Of a DNA stretch of 11,683 nucleotides, positions 1 to 7,101 are shown piece after piece. The position numbers were made by a program, and so were the translations under genes. This DNA comes from Chloroflexota bacterium (GTDB taxonomy: Bacteria > Chloroflexota > Anaerolineae > CG2-30-64-16). Each line of letters begins with the position of its first letter. Positions within the stretch are counted from its first letter, which is position 1. Under the pieces are notes generated by a model. That model was given only the letters and a program-made list of their open reading frames with translations. It was not told the origin of the DNA and searched no databases. The stretch spans positions 1-11,683 of the forward strand of contig JAKPQT010000292.1 of assembly GCA_029555885.1 (NCBI GenBank). Direction: 5' to 3'.

Positions 1-299
1 ACCGTGGGATAGCGTTCCTTGTACGCCTCGAACGCTTCGTGCGTCAGCCCATCTCGGTAGTCGCCCGGCTCGCGCGGGATGTGCAGCGCGATCATCGCGT
101 CCACGCCGAGTCGCCGGTGGGCTTCGATGGCCCAGCGTGCAGGGTCGCGCCAGTATTCGTCGGGCGTACACCCTGCGAGTGCCTGGTGCTGCGCGTCGCC
201 CAACACCCAGCCGCCCAGGAGGGGCGGCCGGTCGGCCCGGCCATCCTGCAGGGTCGCCAGAAGGCGCTCGCGGTGGGTCAGTGGGGTCATAGCGCTCAT
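1..299 (-). CDS. Uroporphyrinogen decarboxylase (URO-D) family protein, N-terminal part
   Basis: This gene runs off the left edge; 99 residues are visible from the ATG at 299. The N-terminus contains RERLLATLQDGRADRPPLLG (about residues 9-28), which resembles the opening of URO-D family proteins (a short helix, then 'DRPP'), followed by GVDAMIALHIPREPGDYRDG. The family includes heme-pathway uroporphyrinogen decarboxylase and many cobalamin-linked methyltransferase-like relatives; uncharacterised members often sit in sugar-transport loci, so a heme role should not be assumed. A second in-frame ATG at 290 is also possible, and neither start has a clear Shine-Dalgarno. It lies 67 bp downstream of the solute-binding protein gene on the same strand, with only a hairpin between them, so it is probably the third gene of that operon. 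The catalytic part is outside the window. Confidence 0.6.
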   Translation of the reverse strand, partial: MSAMTPLTHRERLLATLQDGRADRPPLLGGWVLGDAQHQALAGCTPDEYWRDPARWAIEAHRRLGVDAMIALHIPREPGDYRDGLTHEAFEAYKERYPT

Positions 300-305
300 A
301 GAAGT

Positions 306-356
306 GTTCGTAGTAGGCGCTTCAGCGCCCGGGGCTCTCAGCCGCCTACTACGAAC
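306..356 (-). repeat. Intergenic inverted repeat (14-bp perfect stem)
   Basis: Positions 306-319 (GTTCGTAGTAGGCG) and 343-356 are exact reverse complements around a 23-nt loop. The element starts 11 nt after the stop codon of the solute-binding protein gene and ends before the URO-D-like gene. Read on the minus strand it is not followed by a U-tract, so it does not look like an intrinsic terminator. The arm plus loop start (TAGTAGGCGCTTCAGCGCC) resembles dispersed intergenic repeats I associate with Chloroflexota genomes; that link is from memory. A likely role is an mRNA 3'-end stabiliser within the operon, or a REP-like mobile repeat. Confidence 0.75.
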
Positions 357-366
357 CGTGGCCGGC

Positions 367-1734
367 TCAGGCGATGCCTGCCGACTCGTAGTACTCGGTG
401 ATCCGGTCCGCGGCCAGGTTGACGCCCTCTTCGATCCCCAGGTCGCCCGTGATCCAGACCTGCTCCCAGATGGGGTTCCAGATTTCGGTGGCAATCTTCT
501 GGTTGTCCTTGAATTCGGGCACGAGCCGGGCCACTTCCATGACGCGGGAGAAGGCCGAGACGTCGTAGCCTTCCTTCGCACCCATGGACTGGGTGTCCCA
601 CACCGAGGTCAGGCTGCGGCGGGCAGGCTGGAGGCCCAGGATGCCGGTGCACATCTCGGTGGAGGCCCAGGTGCCAGTCAGGAACTTGACCAGCTTGACG
701 GACTCATCTACGTGCTTGGTACCCTTGTAGATCGAGTAGCCGTTGGTGAAGGTGAGGCCCGACTTGGTGCCATCCGGCCCGTTGACCAGGTCGGTGAAGC
801 CCCAGTTGAAGTTGTTCTCCGCGATGTAGTTCGTCACCATCCAGCTATGCGATTCCATGAAGGCCACCTTGCCGGTGGTCAGGACATTGTGCCAGCCGAA
901 GTCGGCGATTTCGCCCGGCCGCGGGGCTACCGGGTCCTCGCCGTAGACCATATCCCAGTTGAACTTGAGGGCTTCCAGCGCAGGCGGCTCGCGGAAGAGT
1001 GGCTTGGTGCCAAACAGGTCGCCATCCATCCACTCGCCGTGGTTCATCCATACGTAGTGGGCGAGGTAGTCGTGGCCGATGTATGTGCCCCATTGGGTGA
1101 TTTTGCCGTCGGCATCGCGCTTGGTGCACTTGCGGCAGGCATCGAGGTACTGCTCCCAGGTCCACGTCCCGTCGGGCACGGAGACGCCGGCCTCATCGAG
1201 GATGTCCTTGTTATAGCCCAGGCAGATCGTGGAGATGTACTTGGGGATGCCGTAGAGTTTGCCGTCGAGCACCTGCCCCGCGATGTTGCCGGGGAAGAAG
1301 TCGGCCATGTATTCCTTGTCGAAGTACTCATCGAGCTGGAGCAGTTGGCCTTTCTCCATCAGCCCGCTGGACCACCAAATGAAGAAGGCGTCAGGCGCTT
1401 CGCCCGCGACGGCCATCGTGAACAGCTTGTCAACGTAGTCAGCACCTTCGGCATCTTCGTACGTGACCTTGATGCCGGGATTCTCCTCCTCGAACTTCGG
1501 GATGATGTGGTCGGTCCAGAATTTCAGGCCTTCGGGCCCGACCCAACTGCCTTCGGCCAGACGCAGGTTGACGGGTTCAGCCGCAGCCGGGGCAGCAGCC
1601 GGTTGTTCGGCGGCCCCTTCCGCAGGGGCCGGAGCAGAGGGAGCGGGCGCAGGCTGGCAGGCTGCCAGGAGTGCGCCACTTGCCGTTGCGGCGGAGAGCC
1701 GCAGGAAGTCTCGTCGGCTGATGTGCCGTGCCAT
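367..1734 (-). CDS. Carbohydrate ABC transporter solute-binding lipoprotein (family 1), Tat-type signal
   Basis: The 455-residue protein is an extracytoplasmic binding protein that would deliver a sugar or related solute to a CUT1-type ABC permease. The N-terminus has a twin-arginine motif (SRRDFLRL, residues 6-13), a hydrophobic segment and a lipobox LLAAC, with the lipidated cysteine at C26. An Ala/Pro-rich linker (about 27-55) precedes the globular domain. Family-typical segments are FEEENPGIKVTYED (about 81-94) and YGIPKYISTICLGYNKDILD (161-180), followed by a WTWEQYLDAC helix. The ATG start is supported by AGGAGA at 1741-1746, with the AGGAG core 7 nt upstream. It is the second gene after the ROK regulator (61-bp gap), which suggests substrate-dependent control. 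No permease gene follows directly; a URO-D-like gene does. The substrate cannot be told from the sequence. Confidence 0.92.
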   Translation of the reverse strand: MARHISRRDFLRLSAATASGALLAACQPAPAPSAPAPAEGAAEQPAAAPAAAEPVNLRLAEGSWVGPEGLKFWTDHIIPKFEEENPGIKVTYEDAEGADYVDKLFTMAVAGEAPDAFFIWWSSGLMEKGQLLQLDEYFDKEYMADFFPGNIAGQVLDGKLYGIPKYISTICLGYNKDILDEAGVSVPDGTWTWEQYLDACRKCTKRDADGKITQWGTYIGHDYLAHYVWMNHGEWMDGDLFGTKPLFREPPALEALKFNWDMVYGEDPVAPRPGEIADFGWHNVLTTGKVAFMESHSWMVTNYIAENNFNWGFTDLVNGPDGTKSGLTFTNGYSIYKGTKHVDESVKLVKFLTGTWASTEMCTGILGLQPARRSLTSVWDTQSMGAKEGYDVSAFSRVMEVARLVPEFKDNQKIATEIWNPIWEQVWITGDLGIEEGVNLAADRITEYYESAGIA

Positions 1735-1795
1735 GGGGGTTCTCCTTTCAGGGTCTTCGCTGTCCTTGAAGTAGGATGATAGATGGTTGATCGGT

Positions 1796-2989
1796 TTAGC
1801 GCAGCCGGCGCAACACCAGGGATTCGGTGGTGCCGGTCAGCACGAGCATGATGGCGCCCATGACAGCCGCGCGCTGGCCGAGGGGCGACGCCACCAGCGC
1901 GGGATCGAACGGAGTGCACCCTCGGATGCGGCTGCGGATGGGATCAATGAGGAGATCCGCTGAACCGGCCACGCCGCCGCCGAGGACAATCACCTCGGGA
2001 TCGAATATCGCCGTGACGTTGGCGATCGCGAGGGCGAGATAGTCGACTGTCTCCGCGACGACGGCGGCAGCCCAGTCTTCCCCGCTGCGTGCCGCGCTGA
2101 AGACATCTTCTGCACTCAGGTCGCCGGTCACTGGCCGGCCCAGGTCGGCCAGTGCTTGCATACCCCGCCGCGCGATGCCGAGGCCCGAAGCCTGGCTTTC
2201 GAGCGCACCGTACTTGGTCACCGGGCAGTTCAGGTAGTTGAGGCCGGGTAGGATGTAGCCGATCTCGCCGGCGGACTGGCGAAAGCCTCGGTGCAGCGCG
2301 CCGTCAATGATTACACCCGCGCCGATGCCGGTGCCGATATTGATGCAGACCAGGTCGCGGACCTCGCGGCCCGCGCCGAAGCCCCACTCGCCGAGCGCAG
2401 CCAGGTTCACGTCGTTCTCGACAAAGACAGGGAGGCCAAAGCGCTCGTGGAGGATTGCTTTCAGGGGCAGGTCGCGCCACCCGAGGCTGGGCACCCAGGT
2501 GACGATGCCTTCCGGGCTGAGCGTGAAGCCCGGCACGCCAATGCCGATGCCCCGCACCCGCTGGCCGGTTGGACGCGGGGCATCCAAGAGCTGCTGGATC
2601 ACCTCGAACAGGCTCTCCAGATTGGCCTGGGCATCCCCGTTTTGGCGTGCGACATCTAGTTCGCACTGGACCTTGCCGAAGAGATCGGCCACCGTGCCGA
2701 AGGTGTGCGAGCCGCCCAAGTCGATGCCGATGACCGCGTGGGCCGAACCGTTGTATTCGATGAGGGGGCGGGGGCGTCCGCCGGTTGAAGGGCTGCTGCC
2801 GCAGTAGCGCACCAGTTCCTCCCCGAGCAGGTCCTCGACGACGCGCATGGCGGTGGGCAGGCTGACATGGAGTTGTTCGGCAATCTCGGAGCGCGCGACA
2901 GGGCTGCGGCGACGGATGAAGTCCAGTACGGCGGCGCGATTGATCTCACGCATGATGCGGGCAGTAGCGGTTTCTCGGATCTGAGCCAC
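1796..2989 (-). CDS. ROK-family transcriptional regulator (winged HTH plus sugar-kinase-like domain)
   Basis: The 397-residue protein has an N-terminal winged helix-turn-helix (about 10-75; ARSEIAEQLHVSLPTAMRVV is the HTH) and a ROK domain: DLGGSHTFG (90-98), GIGIGVPG (147-154), ENDVNLAALGEWGFG (191-205), INIGTGIGAGVIIDG (216-230) and VIVLGGGVAGS (333-343). ROK regulators (Mlc, NagC, XylR types) repress sugar genes and release DNA on binding a sugar or, for Mlc, a PTS protein. The usual zinc motif (H, CxC, GC) is degraded here: Y245 replaces the His, C255 remains, and V257 and A262 replace two cysteines. The GTG start is chosen because GGGAGG (2998-3003) lies 8 nt upstream. It heads the operon with the solute-binding protein, and the inverted repeat at 3074-3098 is its likely autoregulatory operator. 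Confidence 0.93.
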   Translation of the reverse strand: MAQIRETATARIMREINRAAVLDFIRRRSPVARSEIAEQLHVSLPTAMRVVEDLLGEELVRYCGSSPSTGGRPRPLIEYNGSAHAVIGIDLGGSHTFGTVADLFGKVQCELDVARQNGDAQANLESLFEVIQQLLDAPRPTGQRVRGIGIGVPGFTLSPEGIVTWVPSLGWRDLPLKAILHERFGLPVFVENDVNLAALGEWGFGAGREVRDLVCINIGTGIGAGVIIDGALHRGFRQSAGEIGYILPGLNYLNCPVTKYGALESQASGLGIARRGMQALADLGRPVTGDLSAEDVFSAARSGEDWAAAVVAETVDYLALAIANVTAIFDPEVIVLGGGVAGSADLLIDPIRSRIRGCTPFDPALVASPLGQRAAVMGAIMLVLTGTTESLVLRRLR

Positions 2990-3073
2990 GCGCGTTGCCT
3001 CCCGGGACTAGGCCGGCAATGGCCCAGTCGACGATGGCCCGGCCAGCGATAGCCGAAGCGAGGGGATAAAGCG

Positions 3074-3098
3074 TTACTTACTAACTGGTTGTAAGTAA
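3074..3098. promoter_or_regulatory. Candidate ROK operator (8-bp inverted repeat, 9-bp spacer)
   Basis: TTACTTAC (3074-3081) and GTAAGTAA (3091-3098) are exact inverted repeats separated by 9 bp. The element lies immediately downstream of the -10 box of the minus-strand promoter and covers the predicted transcription start (about 3097), a placement suited to repression. It is AT-rich within GC-rich DNA. Spaced A/T-rich palindromes are typical ROK (XylR/NagC-type) sites. Binding is inferred from position and symmetry. Confidence 0.7.
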
Positions 3099-3103
3099 GC
3101 ATT

Positions 3104-3132
3104 ACTCTACCATGCTTTGCAGTGCTTGTCAA
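3104..3132 (-). promoter_or_regulatory. Sigma70-type promoter for the ROK / solute-binding protein operon
   Basis: On the minus strand a perfect -35 TTGACA (3127-3132) is followed by a 17-bp spacer and TAGAGT (3104-3109), which matches the -10 consensus at four of six positions. Transcription would start near 3097, about 105 nt before the GTG start of the ROK gene, inside the candidate operator. Confidence 0.75.
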
Positions 3133-3171
3133 TAGGGCAAAAGTGTACTTAGCCACCTGACCAATTCCCTA

Positions 3172-3202
3172 ACTCCCCAACTGGCCGAGGCCGCTGGGGA
3201 GT
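3172..3202. other. Intergenic hairpin of unknown role
   Basis: ACTCCCCA (3172-3179) and TGGGGAGT (3195-3202) form an 8-bp perfect stem, with further GGCC pairing possible inside the 15-nt loop. It lies between the divergent ROK and MFS promoters, upstream of both, and no run of T follows on either strand. It could be a protein-binding site, an insulating structure or a remnant terminator. I see no gene it clearly serves. Confidence 0.45.
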
Positions 3203-3252
3203 CCTTGTTATATCCTGTTAGTCAGGGAGCATGGCTGTTTGCGGGAGGTCGC

Positions 3253-3357
3253 ATGACAAACTCACGGGACAATCGCGAGAAGGCTCACCCCGGTTTCTTC
3301 TCGGGATCTCAACCTGATTTCTACTCCAGCGTAACACGCACCGAAAAGTCCGGGTGA
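3253..3357 (+). CDS. Doubtful short ORF (34 residues)
   Basis: An ATG at 3253 is preceded by GGGAGG (3243-3248, 4-nt gap) and opens a 34-codon frame ending in TGA two bases before the -35 box of the MFS promoter. The product is hydrophilic, with no recognisable motif. Third-position GC is about 60%, visibly below the neighbouring genes, and the frame contains a 7-bp inverted repeat (CGAGAAG at 3276-3282, CTTCTCG at 3297-3303). There is no good promoter just upstream. It may be a leader-type peptide or only a chance frame with a lucky ribosome binding site. Confidence 0.2.
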   Translation: MTNSRDNREKAHPGFFSGSQPDFYSSVTRTEKSG

Positions 3358-3359
3358 AG

Positions 3360-3388
3360 TTGACCCTCCGGCGCGCTCATGCTATCCT
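3360..3388 (+). promoter_or_regulatory. Sigma70-type extended -10 promoter for MFS-photolyase
   Basis: TTGACC (3360-3365), a 17-bp spacer ending in TGC, and TATCCT (3383-3388) form a good promoter with an extended -10 (TGnTATCCT). Transcription would begin near 3395, giving a leader of about 26 nt that holds the GGAGAG ribosome binding site. The stretch TGCTATCCTGTCGCA (3380-3394) recurs exactly in the promoter at 8421-8449. Confidence 0.75.
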
Positions 3389-3420
3389 GTCGCACCATAA
3401 CACGTGCCGGAGAGAATTGC

Positions 3421-4641
3421 ATGGCAATCACGCGTGACCTGGCGCCGGGAGCTTCCGGTGCAGTTGAGGCGACCGCCACACCAGACGAGTCGGCTCGGTT
3501 CGACGCAGGGCGGGTGGGTACTATCGCTGTCAGCCACGGCATCCACGACAGCTACACGGCCTTTCTCGCGCCCCTGCTGATTATCTTCCGGCAGTCGATG
3601 GGCCTGTCGAACACGCAGGCCGGCCTGCTGTCGGTGTTCATGCAGGAGGCCTCGCTGCTCCAGCCGGTCATCGGCGGCGCAGCTGATCGCTTGGGCGCGC
3701 GCTATTTCGTCATCCTGGCGCCTGCGATCACAGCCGTCGCGATGAGCCTGCTCGGTGTTGCGCAGGGCTACCTGGCGCTCGCCGTGCTGCTCACCGTCGC
3801 CGGGCTCAGTTCCGCGTGCCTCCATGCGGTCGGGCCAGTCATGACGGGCAACGTATCCGGCAAGAAGCTGGGGCTCGGCATGAGCCTGTGGATGGTCGGC
3901 GGCGAGTCCGGGCGGTTCATCGGCCCGCTGGTCATCGGTGCGTTTATTCCGCTTGCGGGACAGGAGCAGATGCCGTGGCTGATGCTCGGCGGTCTGCTCA
4001 CCTCGGCCGTGCTCTTCTTCGCGCTGCCGGCGGACCGCCGCAGCGCGGCCAGCCTCGCCCGCGGGGGCGCCTCGCTGCGTGAAGAACTGCGCGGCAAGGG
4101 CCGTCTGCTGCCGTCGCTGCTCGGCATGATGATCGCCCATGTCATTATGAGCGCGGCGCTGGTCACCTACCTGCCCGCGATGCTGTACGATTCCGGCGAC
4201 AGCTTCTGGCTCGCGAGCGCGTCGCTGTCGGTGCTCCAACTGGCTGGGGTCGTGGGAGCGTTTTTCGGCGGCACGCTGAGCGACCGCTTCGGCCGGCGGC
4301 TGATGATCTTCTTCGCCATTTTTCCCGCATCCGTGCTGATGTTCGTCTTTCTGGCGACGGGCGGGTGGCTGCGCTTCCCGCTGCTCATCCTGCTGGGCGT
4401 GACCTCGCTCTCGATCACGCCGATCATCATGGCGCTGGTGCAGGAGAGCTTCCCGAACAACCGCACACTGGCGAACGGCATCTACATGGCGCTGAGCTTC
4501 GTCTTCCGCTCGATCGTCGTCCTCCTGGTGGGTTGGGTGGGCGATATGTGGGGCCTGCGCACGGCTTTTGCACTCGCGGCAGTTGCGCCGCTCTTCGCAC
4601 TGCCCCTGCTCAGGTGGCTGCCCGCGCGCAACGGCGGCTGA
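3421..4641 (+). CDS. MFS transporter, fosmidomycin-resistance (Fsr)-like
   Basis: This is a 406-residue inner-membrane carrier with about 12 predicted helices. After a hydrophilic tail of about 30 residues comes [16 protein letters not shown] (38-53), which resembles the opening of Fsr-type proteins. Loop 2-3 has [10 protein letters not shown] (85-94), and the second half repeats the motif as [11 protein letters not shown] (283-293). [19 protein letters not shown] (153-171) fits the GGxxGxxxGP segment of helix 5 in this group. Characterised Fsr proteins export fosmidomycin or act as drug antiporters, but many relatives have unknown substrates. The start at 3421 is preferred over the ATG at 3379: it has GGAGAG 6 nt upstream, whereas 3379 overlaps the -10 box. 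It is 49 bp upstream of photolyase on the same strand with no promoter between, so the two are probably co-transcribed. Confidence 0.85.
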   Translation: MAITRDLAPGASGAVEATATPDESARFDAGRVGTIAVSHGIHDSYTAFLAPLLIIFRQSMGLSNTQAGLLSVFMQEASLLQPVIGGAADRLGARYFVILAPAITAVAMSLLGVAQGYLALAVLLTVAGLSSACLHAVGPVMTGNVSGKKLGLGMSLWMVGGESGRFIGPLVIGAFIPLAGQEQMPWLMLGGLLTSAVLFFALPADRRSAASLARGGASLREELRGKGRLLPSLLGMMIAHVIMSAALVTYLPAMLYDSGDSFWLASASLSVLQLAGVVGAFFGGTLSDRFGRRLMIFFAIFPASVLMFVFLATGGWLRFPLLILLGVTSLSITPIIMALVQESFPNNRTLANGIYMALSFVFRSIVVLLVGWVGDMWGLRTAFALAAVAPLFALPLLRWLPARNGG

Positions 4642-4690
4642 TGGACCGGAGAATCCTGTGTTGGGGACTGCTACAGGCAAGAGGGGCGCG

Positions 4691-6109
4691 ATGCCAACGG
4701 CCATCTGGTGGGTCCGGCGAGACCAGCGACTGAACGACAACGACGCGCTGCGCACCGCGTTGGAGACGTGCGACGCCGTCGTGCCGGTCTTCATACTCGA
4801 CCCGGCATTGCTGACCGCATCCGACGTTAGCCCGCGCCGGGTGGCCTTCATGTTGGGCGGGCTGGCCGCGCTGGATGCGGACCTGCGCACCCGCGGCAGC
4901 CGGCTGGTCGTACGCCGGGGCGCACCGGGGGATGAACTGGCCCGGCTGGTTGCGGAGACAGGCGCGGTGGCCATCTATGCCGAGGCCGACCCGTGGCCTT
5001 ACGGCCGGCGCCGCGATGCGGCGGTCGCCGCGACGTTGCCCCTGCACCTCACCACCGGCATCACCGTTTGGCCTGCGGATACCGTCATGAAAGCCGACGG
5101 CACGCCCTACACGGTCTTCACCCCCTACAGCCGCGCGTGGCGGACCCTCCCGCCGCCGACCCCGGCAGAGCTTTGGTCGCCGCCCGACCGGCTGCCTGCG
5201 CTGCCCGACAACCTGTTGGGTCTGTCGATTCCGGTCGAGCCTGCGCCGCCCGGCGGTGCGCTCTTCGTGCCCGGCGAGGCTGAAGCGCTGCGACGGCTGG
5301 CTGCGTTTGCGGGCGGCAGCGACGCGCCTATCGGTCGCTACGACGCCGAGCGCAACCGGATGGACCTCGATGGCACCTCGCAGCTCTCGCCCTATCTGCG
5401 CTTCGGCATGATCTCGGCCCGCCGCGCGGCTGTCGCCGCACGGTCGGTCATAGATGGCCCCGGCCCCGGCGCGCGCAAGGGCGCCGAAACCTGGTACAGC
5501 GAGCTCATCTGGCGCGAGTTCTACATGGCGATCCTGTATCACTTCCCGCATGTGCTGGAGCAAGCATTCCGCGAGCAATACCGCGCGATCCCCTGGCGCA
5601 ACGACGAGGCCGAGTTCGCTGCATGGTGCGCCGGCCGCACGGGTTATCCCGTGGTCGACGCGGCCATGCGCCAGCTCACGGCAACCGGCTGGATGCACAA
5701 CCGGGCGCGCATGATCGTCGCGTCGTTCCTTGTCAAGGACCTGCTCATCGATTGGCGCTGGGGCGAGCGCTTCTTCATGCAGCACCTGGTGGATGGCGAC
5801 CCCGCGGCGAACAATGGCGGCTGGCAGTGGACCGCGGGTGTAGGCACGGATGCCGCGCCCTACTTCCGCATCTTCAATCCGGCGCGGCAGGGCGCCCGGT
5901 TCGATCCCGACGGCGCCTACGTCCGCCGGTGGGTGCCTGAGCTGGCATCAGTGCCGGCGAAGTACATCCACGAGCCGGAGGCCATGTCGCCAGCCCTGCA
6001 GCGTGAACTCGGCGTCGTGATCGGCCGCGACTATCCCGCACCGATCGTCGATCATGCGCTGGCCCGCGAGCGCACCCTGGGTGCGTATAGCCATTACGGC
6101 AGGGAATAA
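4691..6109 (+). CDS. phr: Deoxyribodipyrimidine photolyase, class I (cryptochrome/photolyase family)
   Basis: This 472-residue flavoenzyme splits UV-induced cyclobutane pyrimidine dimers with blue light, and its length is normal for the class. The N-terminal antenna domain (about 1-130) starts [17 protein letters not shown]. The FAD domain shows [15 protein letters not shown] (228-242), [11 protein letters not shown] (269-279; E271 matches the active-site Glu of E. coli PhrB), [10 protein letters not shown] (332-341) and [13 protein letters not shown] (368-380). The electron-transfer tryptophan triad appears intact as W302, W355 and W378 (E. coli W306, W359, W382), so it should be functional. 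The antenna cofactor (folate or deazaflavin) is not clear. The ATG at 4691 is chosen because the protein then begins exactly where the family does; GAGGGG at 4681-4686 is a weak, close ribosome binding site. Co-transcription with the upstream MFS gene is likely. Confidence 0.95.
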   Translation: MPTAIWWVRRDQRLNDNDALRTALETCDAVVPVFILDPALLTASDVSPRRVAFMLGGLAALDADLRTRGSRLVVRRGAPGDELARLVAETGAVAIYAEADPWPYGRRRDAAVAATLPLHLTTGITVWPADTVMKADGTPYTVFTPYSRAWRTLPPPTPAELWSPPDRLPALPDNLLGLSIPVEPAPPGGALFVPGEAEALRRLAAFAGGSDAPIGRYDAERNRMDLDGTSQLSPYLRFGMISARRAAVAARSVIDGPGPGARKGAETWYSELIWREFYMAILYHFPHVLEQAFREQYRAIPWRNDEAEFAAWCAGRTGYPVVDAAMRQLTATGWMHNRARMIVASFLVKDLLIDWRWGERFFMQHLVDGDPAANNGGWQWTAGVGTDAAPYFRIFNPARQGARFDPDGAYVRRWVPELASVPAKYIHEPEAMSPALQRELGVVIGRDYPAPIVDHALARERTLGAYSHYGRE

Positions 6110-6127
6110 TCTGCGGGGCCGCCGCAC

Positions 6128-7096
6128 CTATTTCTTCCGCTCCTCCAGGAGATCTGGGGGCAGTTCGTCTGGCGCCTCATCAGCCGCGGGCGCAAAGTGC
6201 GCCAGACCGAAACGGGTCAGGATGACCGCCCCGAGCCCCACGATCGCGGTCAGCAGCGGGATGATGCCGCCGATAAGAGGCACGAGGCGCAGCAGCTCCA
6301 GGGCAAGCATGAAGAGCAGCGCGCCGATGAATGCGCTGGCGGGCCGGGGCAAGCGCCATCCGAACCGGCTTGCGAGAAGCTCGCCCGCTGCCATGCCGAA
6401 GCCCGCCCAACCGTAGGCAACCGCCAGGAGCAGCGCTGCGCCGCCTGTAAGGCTGAAGGGGATGAGCACGATGGTAAAAGCCACCAGCACGAGCAGGACG
6501 AGGGCGGTGATGCCGGCCAACATCCCCATGGCAGCCGCCACAATCGGATGGCCCACAATTGTGTCGGTAACGTGCGCCAGCGGGCCGGGCAGGTAGCGTG
6601 CCAGTACATACCCCAGAATGGCGATACCGAGCGCAGTGGCCAGGCTCGAGAGCAAAGCTGCTCCAAGGCCACCGCCTGAGCCAGTTGGCTCTACCGGTAT
6701 GTTTTGTTCCGCGTGCACACCGCCCTGTACCTGGGCCTGAGGCGACAGATCGAGCTCCCCGCCGGCGATGGTCAGTGCACCGGCCAGCCGCGCCGTCGGT
6801 CTGATCCCCAGCTTACCACCCAGAAGCGTTACCTCCCCGCCCACCGCGCCATTCAGGATTACATCGCCGCCCAGGACGAGCATCGAGCCGGCCACAGTCG
6901 CGCCGGGCTCGACGACCAGACTGCCCGCCATCATGTAGACATCTCCCAGCACGCGGTCGCCCGCGGCGAGGGTGTGCTCGCCGCCCAGGATTGCAGTGAA
7001 GCTGAACAGCCCGCTCGGCGGCGATTCGCGCGTGCAGCCGGCCGCTGCCCAGGCAAAGACAAGCAGGACCATCATGTGAAGGCATCGTTTGAGCAT
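6128..7096 (-). CDS. Polymer-forming (bactofilin-like) beta-helix lipoprotein with membrane helices
   Basis: The 322-residue protein begins with a lipoprotein-like signal (hydrophobic 8-19, lipobox AAAGC with C21). Residues 45-128 carry short turns of about 18-20 residues rich in GG, V and L (VLGDVYMMAGSLVVEPGATV, then SMLVLGGDVILNGAVGG, then EVTLLGGKLGIRPTARL), the pattern of the bactofilin/polymer-forming right-handed beta-helix. A Gly-rich linker follows, then four or five membrane helices (about 145-167, 186-213, 216-243, 255-295) and a short acidic tail. Bactofilins are usually cytoplasmic scaffolds; here the signal would place the helix outside. The function is unknown; envelope organisation is a guess. 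Its ATG is 5 bp after the stop of the upstream MFS-like gene, so the pair is an operon and may be translationally coupled. It converges with photolyase, 18 bp away. Confidence 0.72.
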   Translation of the reverse strand: MLKRCLHMMVLLVFAWAAAGCTRESPPSGLFSFTAILGGEHTLAAGDRVLGDVYMMAGSLVVEPGATVAGSMLVLGGDVILNGAVGGEVTLLGGKLGIRPTARLAGALTIAGGELDLSPQAQVQGGVHAEQNIPVEPTGSGGGLGAALLSSLATALGIAILGYVLARYLPGPLAHVTDTIVGHPIVAAAMGMLAGITALVLLVLVAFTIVLIPFSLTGGAALLLAVAYGWAGFGMAAGELLASRFGWRLPRPASAFIGALLFMLALELLRLVPLIGGIIPLLTAIVGLGAVILTRFGLAHFAPAADEAPDELPPDLLEERKK

Positions 7097-7101
7097 TGCG
7101 G

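Noticed and set aside
79..1779. 566-codon open frame on the plus strand across the first solute-binding protein gene
   Set aside because: It is antisense to a gene with a clear Tat signal, lipobox and ribosome binding site. Its protein is low in recognisable motifs and reflects GC-rich codon structure.
3209..3218. Third TATCCTGT, resembling the twin promoters
   Set aside because: No TTGAC-like -35 lies 17 bp upstream and the flanks do not match. Related ATCCTGT strings occur inside genes (for example 4653-4659), so chance is likely.
3379..3420. Longer start (ATG at 3379) for the MFS gene
   Set aside because: The ATG lies in the extended -10 region of the promoter at 3360-3388, so it would not be transcribed. 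The ATG at 3421 has its own ribosome binding site.
4639..4733. TGATG overlap after the MFS stop opening a 30-codon frame
   Set aside because: The frame has no ribosome binding site or motif and runs into the photolyase gene, whose real start at 4691 fits the family.
3382..4974. 530-codon minus-strand frame over the MFS gene and photolyase start
   Set aside because: The product is Arg/Gln/Glu/His-rich with no domain, typical of the antisense frame of a GC-rich membrane-protein gene, and it crosses two well-supported genes.
6112..6126. Small hairpin (TGCGG/CCGCA) between the convergent photolyase and lipoprotein genes
   Set aside because: Only a 5-bp stem with no T-run on either side; too weak to call a bidirectional terminator.
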